In this document: positions 52,501 to 62,383 of the stretch, piece by piece
Layout: every line of letters starts with the position of its first letter
Numbering within the stretch: the first letter of the stretch is position 1
Assembly (NCBI GenBank): GCA_017557635.1
Contig: JAFYYH010000020.1
Location: forward strand, 62,001 to 126,000
Direction: 5' to 3'
DNA length: 64,000 bases
DNA from: Bacteroidaceae bacterium
Lineage (GTDB): Bacteria > Bacteroidota > Bacteroidia > Bacteroidales > Bacteroidaceae
Program-made: the position numbers and the translations under genes
The notes under the pieces: model-generated
The model's database searches: none
What the model was told of the DNA's origin: nothing
What the model saw: the letters and a program-made list of their open reading frames with translations, nothing else

Positions 52501-52538
52501 TAGAGGATGGCTCTGGTGAGTCATCCTCTATTTTTTTT
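52501..52538 (+). terminator. Terminator after the CE15-like gene
   Basis: TAGAGGATG pairs with CATCCTCTA, with GCTC/GAGT extending the stem, followed by eight T. Confidence 0.9.
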
Positions 52539-52571
52539 ATGAATAATTAACCATGATATATAATTAATTTG

Positions 52572-52659
52572 TATGTTTGTAAATCAGTAGGTGAGGATTA
52601 TAGGTACGCGTGTACCGTGTGTGGATTTGAAAGGGACTAACTTAAGGACTAACTATTAT
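52572..52659 (+). promoter_or_regulatory. Promoter and leader of the 52.7-kb secreted operon
   Basis: TATGTTTG at 52572-52579 matches TAnnTTTG. A perfect hairpin GGTAC-gcgt-GTACC lies at 52603-52616. GGGACTAACT (52633-52642) and CTAACTATTAT (52649-52659) repeat sequences seen just upstream of the 14775 gene. Confidence 0.4.
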
Positions 52660-52676
52660 ATAAAAACCTACTAATT

Positions 52677-53177
52677 ATGAGAAAAATCCTCATTGCCTTC
52701 ATGGCGCTGCTTTTGTGCGCGCCATTGGCAGTACGTTCCCAGAACGTATTGATTGCTCACTTGAAGACCGGTCAGGTATATGAATTGGCCTTCAAAGCAG
52801 ATCCGGTCATTACATTTAGTGAGACAGAGGCGATTCTTACCTTTAAGGTAAACGGCGTGCCTCAAGAAATTAAATGTCCTCTCATTTTTCTTACCAAGTT
52901 TACTTTCTCGACCAAGGATCTGACAGATCCTACAATACCTACCCGGGTGGATGACTTGGAAGAGAGTCATGTACAGTTCCTGATTGAGGACTATACTGTA
53001 ACAATATCCGGAGCCAAAGCCGATATGGTTGTCCGTCTGTTTTCAGCCGATGGCCGCCAGATCGACTCTTACAAGACCGACAAGGAGGGCTCTGTAACAT
53101 TCAGCATTGCCGAGCAGCCTGCCGGCACATATATTGTCAATTCAGAGGAAATCACATTTAAATTCTTGAAGAAATGA
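52677..53177 (+). CDS. Small secreted protein of unknown function
   Basis: A 166-residue exported protein. The signal peptide ends near residue 21 (AVRSQ). Residues ~22-85 match a common Bacteroidetes N-terminal module (IAHLKTGQVYELAFKADPVITFSETEAILTF, then a KFTFSTKD strand). The C-terminal ~60 residues (VTISGAKADMVVRLFSADGRQI, GSVTFSIAEQPAGTYIVNS, ITFKFLKK) resemble a type IX-sorting-like beta domain, with the family's turn and basic terminal residues. Its stop overlaps the ATG of the next gene (ATGA), so translation is coupled. Confidence 0.65.
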   Translation: MRKILIAFMALLLCAPLAVRSQNVLIAHLKTGQVYELAFKADPVITFSETEAILTFKVNGVPQEIKCPLIFLTKFTFSTKDLTDPTIPTRVDDLEESHVQFLIEDYTVTISGAKADMVVRLFSADGRQIDSYKTDKEGSVTFSIAEQPAGTYIVNSEEITFKFLKK

Positions 53178-56100
53178 AAACCATTATATCAAAGCCGGCA
53201 GTGAAAAGACTGTTCGCCGGATTAGTGTTTGTTTTTTGTACCCTGTCTGCATCGGCACAGGTATATTACCTGAACGTGTATCAGAAGGGAGGTGAGAGAA
53301 CCAGGTACGTCATAGAGAATCTTGACAGTATAAAACTATCTTATGAGAAAGCCCCGATTGAAGGTCTGGCATACGTTGATCTGGGCCTGAGCGTGAAGTG
53401 GGCCACGTTCAACATCGGTGCCACCAATCCGTATGAGCCGGGTGACTATTTTGCCTGGGGTGAAACTCAAACAAAGGATACGTTTACCAAAAAAACGTAT
53501 AAGTATGACAATCCTGATACGATTGACGGATACAGCAAGTATGTTTTAAACAGCAAATACGGACCTGTAGACAATAAGTACAGGCTTGATATGACAGATG
53601 ATGCTGCCCGTGTCAACTGGGGCAGCGACTGGCGTATGCCAACCATAGAGGAGATGAAGGAACTGGTCGAAGAGTGCGAATGGGAATGGATTGTTAATAA
53701 CGAGGAGGGTTACAAAGGTTATAAGGTAACCGGCCCTAACGGCAATTCCATCTTCATGCCTATAGCTCCATATCGAAATGATGAAAATCCGAATAGCGAC
53801 TATAATGACGAATATGGTTGTGCAAGTTATCTTACCAATACACTGTTCACTGATGCATGGAATGCTTACGGTCTTGATATTGAATATGAACTGTATGACG
53901 GTGAATGGTATTCGTATTTTGAGATAACAGGCGAAGGAAGACCTTTCGGCGAACTGATACGTCCGGTTTATTCCTGGCAGGCTCCGGATAACGTGAGCAC
54001 ACTCACTCACTTTGAATTTATGGAAAAAACAGTCACACTTGAGGTCGGTCAGGTTTACCAATTCAAGTATGACAAGGATTCAACGGCTTGGGGAGAACCT
54101 ACATTTATGTATCCCAATGGACTGCTTTATCAGGGTGGAGGCAAGATCAAGGCTATTATTCCGGGTAATTACACCGTTACTGCAACTCTGGGCGATTTCA
54201 AGTCAGAGATGAATATCGTTGTATCTGAGCCTGAAGTTGTGGCAGAGAGCGTAGACCTGGGATTGAGCGTAAAATGGGCTACCTGTAACGTAGGCGCTGA
54301 GAAACCTGATAAGATTGGTTATTATTTTGCATGGGGTGAGACGGAGCCAAAGCTTTATTATTATAGCTATACATACAAATGGTATGACCAGACAACTGGA
54401 GTATACACAAAATACAATCCGAATATTGACGGTAAAACTGTTCTTGAAAAAGAGGATGATGCCGCCAGCCAGATGTGGGGCGGTGATTGGCGCATGCCTT
54501 CATATGAGGAATTCTTGGAATTGATTTATAACTGTAATTGGGAGTGGACAACCGAAAACGGCATGACAGGTTATAGGATAACCAGTATGAAGGAAGGTTA
54601 TGAAGGTAATTCAATATTCCTTCCGTCAACGTCTTACAATAATGCTTATGTTGATAACAGAATAGGATGCTATTGGACATCAACTGCTTATGATGAATAC
54701 GTAGGAACAGCTTTGTATGGAAAGACAACAGATAGTAGGACGGGCGTGAATATCAACTCTCGCTATATGGGATACAATGTCCGTCCCGTATTGCCGTTCG
54801 GTGCATCGGATGCCGACACCATAATGATTGATCAGACAGAACTGACCTTGAATATAGGTGAAAGTACAACGCTGAAGTTGTCTGGTATGATGGAAACCGG
54901 ACAGCCCGTATCAGTAAGCGGCGGAGTATGGTCATCGGACGATGAGACCGTGGCTACTGTCAAGGACGGTGTTGTTGTTGCCGAAGGAGCCGGAGTCTGC
55001 ACCATTACGGTTGAAGTAGGCGGCAAGACACTTACTTGCGCAGTGATGGTTGTTGATCCTGAGGATTTTGAATATGTCGACATGGGACTCAGCGTCATGT
55101 GGGCTACACGTAATGTGGGCGCTTCCAAATCTTATGAGACTGGTGGTTACTTTGCTTGGGGTGAGACCGAAGAAAAGACTGAATATACAAAAAATACATA
55201 TGCATTTTATGATTCTGACGGAATGGCAACAAAGTACAACCTCTGGGAGGAAAAAGGTGAGGTGGACAACAAGTTCCGTCTTGATCCGGAAGATGATGCG
55301 GCTGCAGTAATTCTGGGAGAGGGTTGGCGTACTCCTACCCGTGAAGAGTTCCAGGAACTGCTGAATTACTGTGATTGGGAACCTGCCGAGAGAAATGGCG
55401 TGAAGGGATTCCTTGTTACCAGTTATGAAACAGGCAACAGCATATTCCTGCCTTTAGCCGGTGAGTTCTGGGGAACAGACACATTAGATTATGGAGAATA
55501 CGGTCATTATTATACCAATACTATGGTAACAGCCGACGCATACAATTCAGAATGGGCTTATTCAGCATGTATGTATCATTACTCTAATGGAACCTACGGT
55601 TATGTTGAAAATACTTACCAAAAAGTTGGAGGTGTGTCAATCCGTCCTGTTCGCTCATCGATGTTTGTGGACAATGTAATTGAGGTAACCGACGTGACTA
55701 TTAAACAGCGTGACATAACCATAGAGGCCGGCCAGTCTGTTCAGTTAGATGCCAACGTGGAAAATCGGGCAGGTGCGGAACTGAACGCACAATGGAAGTC
55801 TGACAGCAGTATGATCGCCAGAGTTGCAGACAATGGAACCGTGATAGGCATAAATGAAGGCCAGTGCCGGATAATAGCATACTATGGTGATTGTTCAGAT
55901 ACCTGTCTGGTTACAGTGTATGCGTCCAAGCTAGTAAAAGAATATGTCGATTTAGGACTGAGTGTCAATTGGGCGACTTGTAATATCGGTGCTTCAAGAC
56001 CTGAGAATGTAGGTTCATATTTTGCTTGGGGCGAGACTGAGGTCAAGGGTTATTACAGTTGGGATAATTACAAGTATTGTGACGGTTCAAACAAATCACT

Positions 56101-57946
56101 GACAAAATATTGCGTCGATCCTTCATATGGACTTGATGGCTTTGTGGACAGTTTAACGGTACTTGAGCCTGAAGATGATGCAGCTTATATATTGTGGGGC
56201 GATGATTGGCGTATGCCAACTGTAGAAGAAATGGCTGAACTTATAAATAACTGCTCATGGAGATGGATGAGTGAGAATGGAATTGCCGGCTATCTGGTAA
56301 CGAGCAATGTTGAAGGATATACGGACAATTCAATATTCATTCCATGTTGTGTAGATGAGGGTAATGTCTATCTTTGGGACAGTTCGTTAAGTATGAGACT
56401 TACTGATTATGCATCTATATTGTCCGGCAATACCGTCAGGTACGTTGTACCCCGTTACAATGGACTTCCCATACGTCCGGTATGCCCGAAAGAAGAAATA
56501 GAGGAACCTCAGGAGCCTCAGGAGCCATTCTTGGTATTCAAGTATAAAAACTTGATAAGAGAGGTTGGTAATACTACTTGGTTGAGTTTTGACACCAATG
56601 TTGAGGATGACGTGATATTCAAGTCAAGCAATGATTCTGTTGCTGTTGTCAGTGAATATGGTCAGTTAACAACGATTGCCGAAGGTGAATGTATAATCAC
56701 TATTACGGCTGGTGAATTAAGCGATACCTGCTATGTGACGGTATTGGATAATTCTTCAAAGCCACAATACGGTTTCTCCTTGGATGAGGATAGCACATAT
56801 TGCTACTTCTCTTATACCGTAGGTGGCTTGGGTCATGGGGCTATGGCAGAATTCTATATTTATGATCAGGAAGTCGGAAAGATTCCGTCGGACATTTGTA
56901 CATCATACAAAGCGTATGACTTCTATCCTACTGATGAGGCTGCCCTCGCTGCTTATAATGTGTTGAAAGATAGTCTGAGCGCAGAAGTAATAGCGGAGAT
57001 GGAACTCACTGTTTATGATGGAGTTGTAATGAGGACTGTCAGTGAACAGATTGGACGGGCCAAATATATGGTAATAGCGGATATGAAGGCTGAGTATCAG
57101 GGTTTCTTCCCCTCTATTCCGAATGATTCCATTTATAATCCGGAAGAACCTATCGTAATTCCGGAAACCCCCGATTCAATAATAATTGTCGCTGAACATG
57201 ACTTTATAATCTCTGAGGACAGCCTGGCTGCAGAGTTCTACTATCGAACTGCCGATGAAGGTTTTGCAATGGCGGCAACCTTCGGACCTGATTCTACGGG
57301 TGCAATAGTATGCACTTCAATCTTATTCTCTATCACTCTCTCGAGTGCAGAAGAGGCTCAGGAAACTTATGAAAATATGACCGCAGAATTGACTGATGAG
57401 TTTATAGATTCACTCAATTTTGTCTTCAATGATGAAGGTACCGGATTCTCGTACACCAATCCTAAGGTAATAGGTATGGACAGGGACGCTGTATTGGCAA
57501 TGATGTATCAGTCATATAAAAGCATGGTTGATCCGGAAATACATGAAGAGCCGGTAGTTGAAGAGGGATATATAGGTAGAGTACAGGCTTATCTGCCGGC
57601 TGAGTATGCAGATAGTAATGCAGTTGCGGCATGGTATCAGTGGGTAGATGAGCAGGAGAATAGCGTCAAGTATGAAGCTGTATTCCTCTTTGAGGATGGC
57701 TCTCTGGTAGTAACAAAGAGCAAGTTCTACACAAAAGCGGACGGCCGCAATCCGGAACTTGAGATTTTGGCAACCGGTCAATATGAGTTGACCGATGGTG
57801 ATTTCGATAACGGCATTGCTTCAGTTATATTAAGCGATGGTGGCGAAATGGATGTTGAAATCGATGGTGGAGTACTGTATGCCATGTATGAGGCATTCGT
57901 CAAGCAGAAGAATAATATGCTTCCGGAGCCTGCATTTACGCATTGA
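53174..57946 (+). CDS. 1590-residue secreted repeat protein with alternating DUF1566-like and BIG2-like domains
   Basis: An exported protein with signal peptide ending ASAQ (about residue 28). Four copies of a ~190-residue module open with Y/VDLGLSVKWAT.N.GA, contain YFAWGETE, WGxDWRMPT.EE..EL and end IRPV, starting near residues 68, 360, 635 and 925. These resemble the DUF1566/FISUMP-type modules common in Bacteroidetes surface proteins. Each is followed by an Ig-like BIG2-type domain (about 275-357, 551-632, 840-922, 1118-1195; for example TLNIGESTTLKLSG and WSSDDETVATV). The last ~395 residues contain two related beta-rich domains (near 1200 and 1345) that I cannot name. Likely a surface adhesin or binding protein. 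The gene is more A+T-rich than its neighbours. Confidence 0.8.
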   Translation: MKTIISKPAVKRLFAGLVFVFCTLSASAQVYYLNVYQKGGERTRYVIENLDSIKLSYEKAPIEGLAYVDLGLSVKWATFNIGATNPYEPGDYFAWGETQTKDTFTKKTYKYDNPDTIDGYSKYVLNSKYGPVDNKYRLDMTDDAARVNWGSDWRMPTIEEMKELVEECEWEWIVNNEEGYKGYKVTGPNGNSIFMPIAPYRNDENPNSDYNDEYGCASYLTNTLFTDAWNAYGLDIEYELYDGEWYSYFEITGEGRPFGELIRPVYSWQAPDNVSTLTHFEFMEKTVTLEVGQVYQFKYDKDSTAWGEPTFMYPNGLLYQGGGKIKAIIPGNYTVTATLGDFKSEMNIVVSEPEVVAESVDLGLSVKWATCNVGAEKPDKIGYYFAWGETEPKLYYYSYTYKWYDQTTGVYTKYNPNIDGKTVLEKEDDAASQMWGGDWRMPSYEEFLELIYNCNWEWTTENGMTGYRITSMKEGYEGNSIFLPSTSYNNAYVDNRIGCYWTSTAYDEYVGTALYGKTTDSRTGVNINSRYMGYNVRPVLPFGASDADTIMIDQTELTLNIGESTTLKLSGMMETGQPVSVSGGVWSSDDETVATVKDGVVVAEGAGVCTITVEVGGKTLTCAVMVVDPEDFEYVDMGLSVMWATRNVGASKSYETGGYFAWGETEEKTEYTKNTYAFYDSDGMATKYNLWEEKGEVDNKFRLDPEDDAAAVILGEGWRTPTREEFQELLNYCDWEPAERNGVKGFLVTSYETGNSIFLPLAGEFWGTDTLDYGEYGHYYTNTMVTADAYNSEWAYSACMYHYSNGTYGYVENTYQKVGGVSIRPVRSSMFVDNVIEVTDVTIKQRDITIEAGQSVQLDANVENRAGAELNAQWKSDSSMIARVADNGTVIGINEGQCRIIAYYGDCSDTCLVTVYASKLVKEYVDLGLSVNWATCNIGASRPENVGSYFAWGETEVKGYYSWDNYKYCDGSNKSLTKYCVDPSYGLDGFVDSLTVLEPEDDAAYILWGDDWRMPTVEEMAELINNCSWRWMSENGIAGYLVTSNVEGYTDNSIFIPCCVDEGNVYLWDSSLSMRLTDYASILSGNTVRYVVPRYNGLPIRPVCPKEEIEEPQEPQEPFLVFKYKNLIREVGNTTWLSFDTNVEDDVIFKSSNDSVAVVSEYGQLTTIAEGECIITITAGELSDTCYVTVLDNSSKPQYGFSLDEDSTYCYFSYTVGGLGHGAMAEFYIYDQEVGKIPSDICTSYKAYDFYPTDEAALAAYNVLKDSLSAEVIAEMELTVYDGVVMRTVSEQIGRAKYMVIADMKAEYQGFFPSIPNDSIYNPEEPIVIPETPDSIIIVAEHDFIISEDSLAAEFYYRTADEGFAMAATFGPDSTGAIVCTSILFSITLSSAEEAQETYENMTAELTDEFIDSLNFVFNDEGTGFSYTNPKVIGMDRDAVLAMMYQSYKSMVDPEIHEEPVVEEGYIGRVQAYLPAEYADSNAVAAWYQWVDEQENSVKYEAVFLFEDGSLVVTKSKFYTKADGRNPELEILATGQYELTDGDFDNGIASVILSDGGEMDVEIDGGVLYAMYEAFVKQKNNMLPEPAFTH

Positions 57947-57960
57947 ACTGCCACATGATT

Positions 57961-58001
57961 AAAAAAGAATGACCGTTCATTTGAGCGGTCATTCTTTTTT
58001 T
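57961..58001 (+). terminator. Bidirectional terminator between convergent operons
   Basis: AAAAAAGAATGACCG pairs with CGGTCATTCTTTTTTT. It serves the repeat-protein gene (plus) and reaches the stop codon of the HdrA-like gene (minus). Confidence 0.9.
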
Positions 58002-59022
58002 ACTGAGGGAGACTGTCTACGTAGTCTTTTATCGCGATTGCCGCGGCCCGGGCATCGTTCACGGAATCCCAGATTGACATGGGGCGCTTGCAGGTGCCGG
58101 CTGCAAAGAGACCGGGCTTGCCGGTGTCATTATCATACAGGTGCGGGGTTACGGTCTTAATGAAGCCGTACTCTCCGTTTATTCCGCAGGCCTGGCCAAG
58201 GGCCTTGGTGCCGCATGAGGCCTCCATGCCGACCATGAGCACAAGCAGATCGGTGGTCATCTTGAGGGGCAGTCCCATCAGGGTATCCTCACTCTTGAGC
58301 TGGACACGGCCGTCAAATGTGGCGGCAGCCTCCGATATACGTCCGCGTACAAAGCTGATGCCGTACTTTTCCTGGGCCATGCGGTACATCTCCTCAAAGC
58401 CCTGTCCCCACATACGGAGGTCCATGTAGAAGACCGATGCCTCGCACTTGGGCAGTTGCTTGCGGATCTCGATGGCCTGCTTTACTGCAGTCACGCAGCA
58501 GATCTTGGAGCAGTAGTTGTTGCCGCTCTTCTCGTCACGTGAGCCTACGCACTGCAGGAATGTGATGCGCTTGGGCTCGTCACCGTTGGCGTTGGTAATC
58601 TTGCCGTGCTTGATCATCTGCTCCATGTCGAGTGATGTGATTACACCCTTGTAGATGCCGTAACCAAGCTCCTCCTTGCGGTGGGCGTCAAATACCTGAT
58701 AGCCGGTGGCAACCAGAACGGCATCGGCCACATATGTCTGGCCCTTGGCATCGATGAGCTTCCACTCGGTGCCCTGCCATTTGATATCGGCAATGTCTAT
58801 ACCAAAGGCCGATGTAATGCCGTCAGTGAGCAGTTTGCCGCTCAGATCATCGGCAATCTCCTGTGCAGCCTGGAAGTTGGGGAACAGGAAAGCCTTGTCC
58901 TGGATGTTCTTGAGCGGAGTCTCGGACTTTTCAAACAGAGTAACCTGAACACCGTACTTGGCCAGTACTGATGCGGCCTCTATGCCGGCGGGGCCGGCGC
59001 CTATTATTGCGACTTTTCTCAT
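58000..59022 (-). CDS. HdrA-like FAD-dependent oxidoreductase, short form
   Basis: A 340-residue flavoprotein related to heterodisulfide reductase subunit A. The FAD site is VAIIGAGPAGIEAA (GxGxxG at 8-13), with VLVATGYQVFD, and the HdrA signature QCVGSRDEKSGNNYCSKICC with Cys158, 171, 175 and 176. A C-terminal GLFAAGTCKRPMSIWDSVNDARAAA closes the FAD domain. Classical HdrA is about 650 residues with extra ferredoxin domains; these are missing, and the Fe-S proteins are supplied by separate genes upstream. It is the last gene of the operon; its stop lies in the terminator. Confidence 0.88.
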   Translation of the reverse strand: MRKVAIIGAGPAGIEAASVLAKYGVQVTLFEKSETPLKNIQDKAFLFPNFQAAQEIADDLSGKLLTDGITSAFGIDIADIKWQGTEWKLIDAKGQTYVADAVLVATGYQVFDAHRKEELGYGIYKGVITSLDMEQMIKHGKITNANGDEPKRITFLQCVGSRDEKSGNNYCSKICCVTAVKQAIEIRKQLPKCEASVFYMDLRMWGQGFEEMYRMAQEKYGISFVRGRISEAAATFDGRVQLKSEDTLMGLPLKMTTDLLVLMVGMEASCGTKALGQACGINGEYGFIKTVTPHLYDNDTGKPGLFAAGTCKRPMSIWDSVNDARAAAIAIKDYVDSLPQ

Positions 59023-59028
59023 AATCGT

Positions 59029-60081
59029 TTATACTAACAGGTTCTCGGGTTTCTCGGGAGCGCGCAGGATCTTGCCGTTGGCGTCTCTGTACTTCTCCTT
59101 CGGATCATAAGGTATGCCTATCTTGTCAAGCAGGCGCTCTGCCTGTACCTGATGTATCTGCAGACCCAGTTCCCACGGGTTGTAACCCAGCAGAAGGCCG
59201 GCCATCTCCTCATAGGTAAGGACGGGAATGCCGTAGCCTTCACGGTCATATGTCTTGTGCTCCATCTCGGCGATGGTGTACTGCCAGCGGTCCAGGAACA
59301 TTGAGCAACCCGGACAGTTGGATACAATGAAATCGGGCTCATAGGGCTCCATTGACTCAAGTTTCTTCTTGGTGTTGGAGACTGAGTAGCCGCGGTTCTC
59401 CTGAACCAGATACTGACGGAATCCGAATCCGCAGCAGTGACGGCGCTCGGGATAATCCACAACCTCACCGCCCCAGGCCTCGATCATGCCGGCCAGTACA
59501 TAGGGGAACTCTGCTTTACCCACGCCCTTGTCGGGGAATATCTTTGCATAGTGGCAGCCTATATGCTCCACAACCTTGAGCGGTTTGCCGGTAAAGCGGT
59601 TTACCAGACGGTAGGGCATCTTCTCGGCCAGTTCATTGCGGAAATGATATATAACGTCCGATGGGTGGGCGATATTCTTGGGAATGTTGAACTCGCGTTT
59701 GCAGGCCTTGTAGAGGTTCTCACGGGTCTTCTCCAGGAGCTCGGGATGCTCCTCCCACATATGGCACATCTCGGTGAATACGCCGAACGATGTTACGCAT
59801 GAGGGTACGTAGTTCTCATAGCCGTGCTCGGTCATGAGTGAGAACAGACGGGCTACAACGGTCATGGTTGTTTCCAGAGGTACAACGTCGGTATGGTAAC
59901 CTATACCGGTGCAGGTGTGCTGACGGAAATCGTCAAAGATATCCTTGTTCAGTTCTTCACGGAGCATACGCAGGAAAGCTGCCTCAGATCCGGGGAAGAA
60001 GGTCTGACGGATACAACTACGCTCGTAGAAGTAGTGGTCATCGGCTATAGCCTTCTGATATTCATTCCAAAAACGGTTCAT
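59029..60081 (-). CDS. HdrB-like CCG-domain protein
   Basis: A 350-residue soluble subunit resembling HdrB, with two cysteine-rich CCG-type units: an N-terminal HTCTGIGYHTD and SCVTSFG region, then HIGCHYAKIFPDK, HCCGFGFRQ and SNCPGCSMFLDRW. In HdrB these cysteines bind noncubane [4Fe-4S] clusters at the disulfide-reducing site. In non-methanogens the substrate is generally unknown. It sits 6 bases upstream of the HdrA-like gene and 7 bases after the membrane subunit, so all are translated from one transcript. Confidence 0.88.
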   Translation of the reverse strand: MNRFWNEYQKAIADDHYFYERSCIRQTFFPGSEAAFLRMLREELNKDIFDDFRQHTCTGIGYHTDVVPLETTMTVVARLFSLMTEHGYENYVPSCVTSFGVFTEMCHMWEEHPELLEKTRENLYKACKREFNIPKNIAHPSDVIYHFRNELAEKMPYRLVNRFTGKPLKVVEHIGCHYAKIFPDKGVGKAEFPYVLAGMIEAWGGEVVDYPERRHCCGFGFRQYLVQENRGYSVSNTKKKLESMEPYEPDFIVSNCPGCSMFLDRWQYTIAEMEHKTYDREGYGIPVLTYEEMAGLLLGYNPWELGLQIHQVQAERLLDKIGIPYDPKEKYRDANGKILRAPEKPENLLV

Positions 60082-60088
60082 AATCTTG

Positions 60089-62044
60089 TCAGTCTATAAG
60101 GTTCTCTGCCACAATCTCGGCAATATCCCTTACGGGGTAGTCATTTGTGGCATGCTGGAACGCTTTCTTACACATGGGACAGGCGGTGGCGATTGCGTCA
60201 ACCGGCTTGCTGGTCAGGTTGGCAAGAGATGCGTTCCTTATCTTGGTCTGCTCCTCAATGCTGAGCTTGGTATCGCCCAGGTTGAATCCGCAGCACACAC
60301 TCTTTTCTCTCTGGTAACGGGTCTTCTGCAGGTTGGTCACTGCGCTGAGCACCTGGCGCGGCTCCTCATAGATTCCGCATCCGCGGCCCAGCTCGCAGGG
60401 ATCGTGGTATGATACCTTACGGTCATCATGACGAACCTTTAATCGGCCCTGTTTGATGAGCATGTCGATATACTCGGTATGGTGGACAACCGGAATGTTC
60501 AGGTTGTACTCCTTCTTGAATGACTGGTAGCAGATGGGGCAGGAGGTAACCAGCATGGTGGCTCCTGATTTCTGTATCAGGTCTGTATTCTTCTGGCGCA
60601 GTTCAGCCGCCTGGTTGGTGAATCCCTGCTGCTGGAGCGGACGTCCGCAGCATATGGTGCCCAGTTTGTCCATGTACCAGTACTTCTGGCCGGCAGCGGT
60701 GAATATGCGCTCCATTGACTCGGTGATGCCCGGGGCCAGGTGTGACATGCAGCCGCCAAAGTAAGCCACACGGCCTATGGCGTTGAACGGGGTCTGGCGC
60801 TTGCTGAGGTAGGTGTAGTTGCCGGTGGTGTCAATGGCTCCCTTGGCGCGTGTCTGACGGCGTAGTGCACTCAGGTCTATGCCTACTGGGCAATCGACTG
60901 TGCATCGGTCACACATAAGACAGTTGTCGGCAATCATTTTGAGACGGCTTCCGCGCTCCTGGTTGCGCAGGCTACGGATAAGGTATACCGACTGTATCTC
61001 GTGGTTCTCAAGGACGCGGTCAATTGGACAGCCCGATATGCAGACGCCGCAACGTGAGCAGGCGTTCAGTTCAAACAGCGTGTAGCCTGTCTTGCCGGTC
61101 TCCTCGCGTACTCCTATCTTGCGGAAGTAAATGAGCAGGAGTTCGGTGAAGATGTGCATGTATCGGGTGAACGGCATCGTTACAAAGAATACTCCCAGCA
61201 TGAGCGAATAGAGCATCCAGACCGATGTCTCCATACCGCGTACAATCATGGGGTCAAACAGGTTGCCTACAGCCTGTGTAAAGAATCCTCCGTTGCCGTA
61301 CAGGCAGGCGGTCACAGACTCGGCAAGCAGACGCATGGGGAATATCATCCAGAGCGAGAACTTTGAGAATCGGTCTATGATGGTATGCTTGGTGGTACGG
61401 CGCATTCCCAGTATCTTGGACCAGAAGATCTTGATAATGGCCATGGTGAGGCCAAGGAATACGTACAGCAGCAGCGCGTCCATAAGGTTGGAGTAGGCCT
61501 GGTGCTGACGGAATGATGCCGGTGCCTTATGTACGAAGTAGCGGTAGAATATGCCTACGTAGAAGGGGCGGTGGTAGTGGATGCGGGCAATGCCCTCATC
61601 GGTCTCCACGCGGTAACGGCGCTGGTTGAGATACTCGGGATCCTTATTCTCTCCTGTATTGTAAATGTACCAGCCGTTCTGTGATTCCAGTTCACGTACG
61701 GTCTCTATTGACTGCTCGTGCTGCAGGGTGTAGAAAGCGTCACGGCTCTCGATGGCACCTACAAGGATGAGCAGGAACCAGCCCAGTGCGTATGCCTGGT
61801 GCATTATACCCAGCAGGAGGTTTTTCTTGAGAATGCGTACGTGCAGAAGGCCTTCGCGGAACATCTCCCAGATGGCGGGGAATATCTTCCATGAATACCA
61901 GTTGCTGCGTATTATCTTGCGCTGTTCGTCACTGAACTTCTTTATCCACCTTATGTACTTGTAGATGATTATGCCGAACAGCAGTATCGTTCCGATCAGG
62001 AACGGTATTACGAAATCGTTATAGGGATATGCGTGTATCTTCAT
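60089..62044 (-). CDS. HdrD/E-like membrane Fe-S protein
   Basis: A 651-residue fusion. The N-terminal ~310 residues have five to six membrane helices (FVIPFLIGTILLFGIIIY, LGWFLLILVGAIES, LMDALLLYVFLGLTMAII and others), like a NarI/HdrE-type quinone-side subunit. Two 4Fe-4S motifs follow: CSRCGVCISGCP near 333 and CLMCDRCTVDCP near 380. Then come two CCG units: GCMSH (431), CCGRP (465), SCPICYQ (501), DPCELGRG (550), CCGFN (583), and ACPMCKKAF (621). It likely couples the soluble Hdr proteins to menaquinone. Start: ATG at 62044, 6 bases after the ferredoxin-like gene. Confidence 0.88.
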   Translation of the reverse strand: MKIHAYPYNDFVIPFLIGTILLFGIIIYKYIRWIKKFSDEQRKIIRSNWYSWKIFPAIWEMFREGLLHVRILKKNLLLGIMHQAYALGWFLLILVGAIESRDAFYTLQHEQSIETVRELESQNGWYIYNTGENKDPEYLNQRRYRVETDEGIARIHYHRPFYVGIFYRYFVHKAPASFRQHQAYSNLMDALLLYVFLGLTMAIIKIFWSKILGMRRTTKHTIIDRFSKFSLWMIFPMRLLAESVTACLYGNGGFFTQAVGNLFDPMIVRGMETSVWMLYSLMLGVFFVTMPFTRYMHIFTELLLIYFRKIGVREETGKTGYTLFELNACSRCGVCISGCPIDRVLENHEIQSVYLIRSLRNQERGSRLKMIADNCLMCDRCTVDCPVGIDLSALRRQTRAKGAIDTTGNYTYLSKRQTPFNAIGRVAYFGGCMSHLAPGITESMERIFTAAGQKYWYMDKLGTICCGRPLQQQGFTNQAAELRQKNTDLIQKSGATMLVTSCPICYQSFKKEYNLNIPVVHHTEYIDMLIKQGRLKVRHDDRKVSYHDPCELGRGCGIYEEPRQVLSAVTNLQKTRYQREKSVCCGFNLGDTKLSIEEQTKIRNASLANLTSKPVDAIATACPMCKKAFQHATNDYPVRDIAEIVAENLID

Positions 62045-62050
62045 GGCGGC

Positions 62051-62383
62051 TTATTTTGTCTCGTCAAGGATCTGACGCATATTGATAATCAGTGACCTGA
62101 GGTTTACTCCGCGCGGGCAGACCAGTGTGCATTTTCCGCAGAGCATGCACTTCTTGAGTTCCTGATCCAGGCCCTCATACTCACCGCGGCGGAATGATGT
62201 GTGTATGCGGCGTATGCTGAACTCGGTATACTGGCGTGCAGAGCATGTGGCACTGCAGCATCCGCACTGGAAACAGCGCTTGAAAGAGGGGACGCGGTCC
62301 AGTAACATGTTGTAACGCTGCAGTGAGACCTTATCCATGTTCTCCGAGCGGGGAGTCTTTATGGCGAATCCGAATTTATTCAT
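62051..62383 (-). CDS. HdrC-like 4Fe-4S ferredoxin-type protein (small)
   Basis: A 110-residue protein with two cluster motifs, CFQCGCCSATC (about 37-47) and CMLCGKCTLVCP (about 79-90), the pattern of HdrC. It would pass electrons between the flavin and HdrB-like subunits. Its start overlaps the end of the larger HdrC-like gene by eight bases, indicating coupled translation. Confidence 0.85.
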   Translation of the reverse strand: MNKFGFAIKTPRSENMDKVSLQRYNMLLDRVPSFKRCFQCGCCSATCSARQYTEFSIRRIHTSFRRGEYEGLDQELKKCMLCGKCTLVCPRGVNLRSLIINMRQILDETK

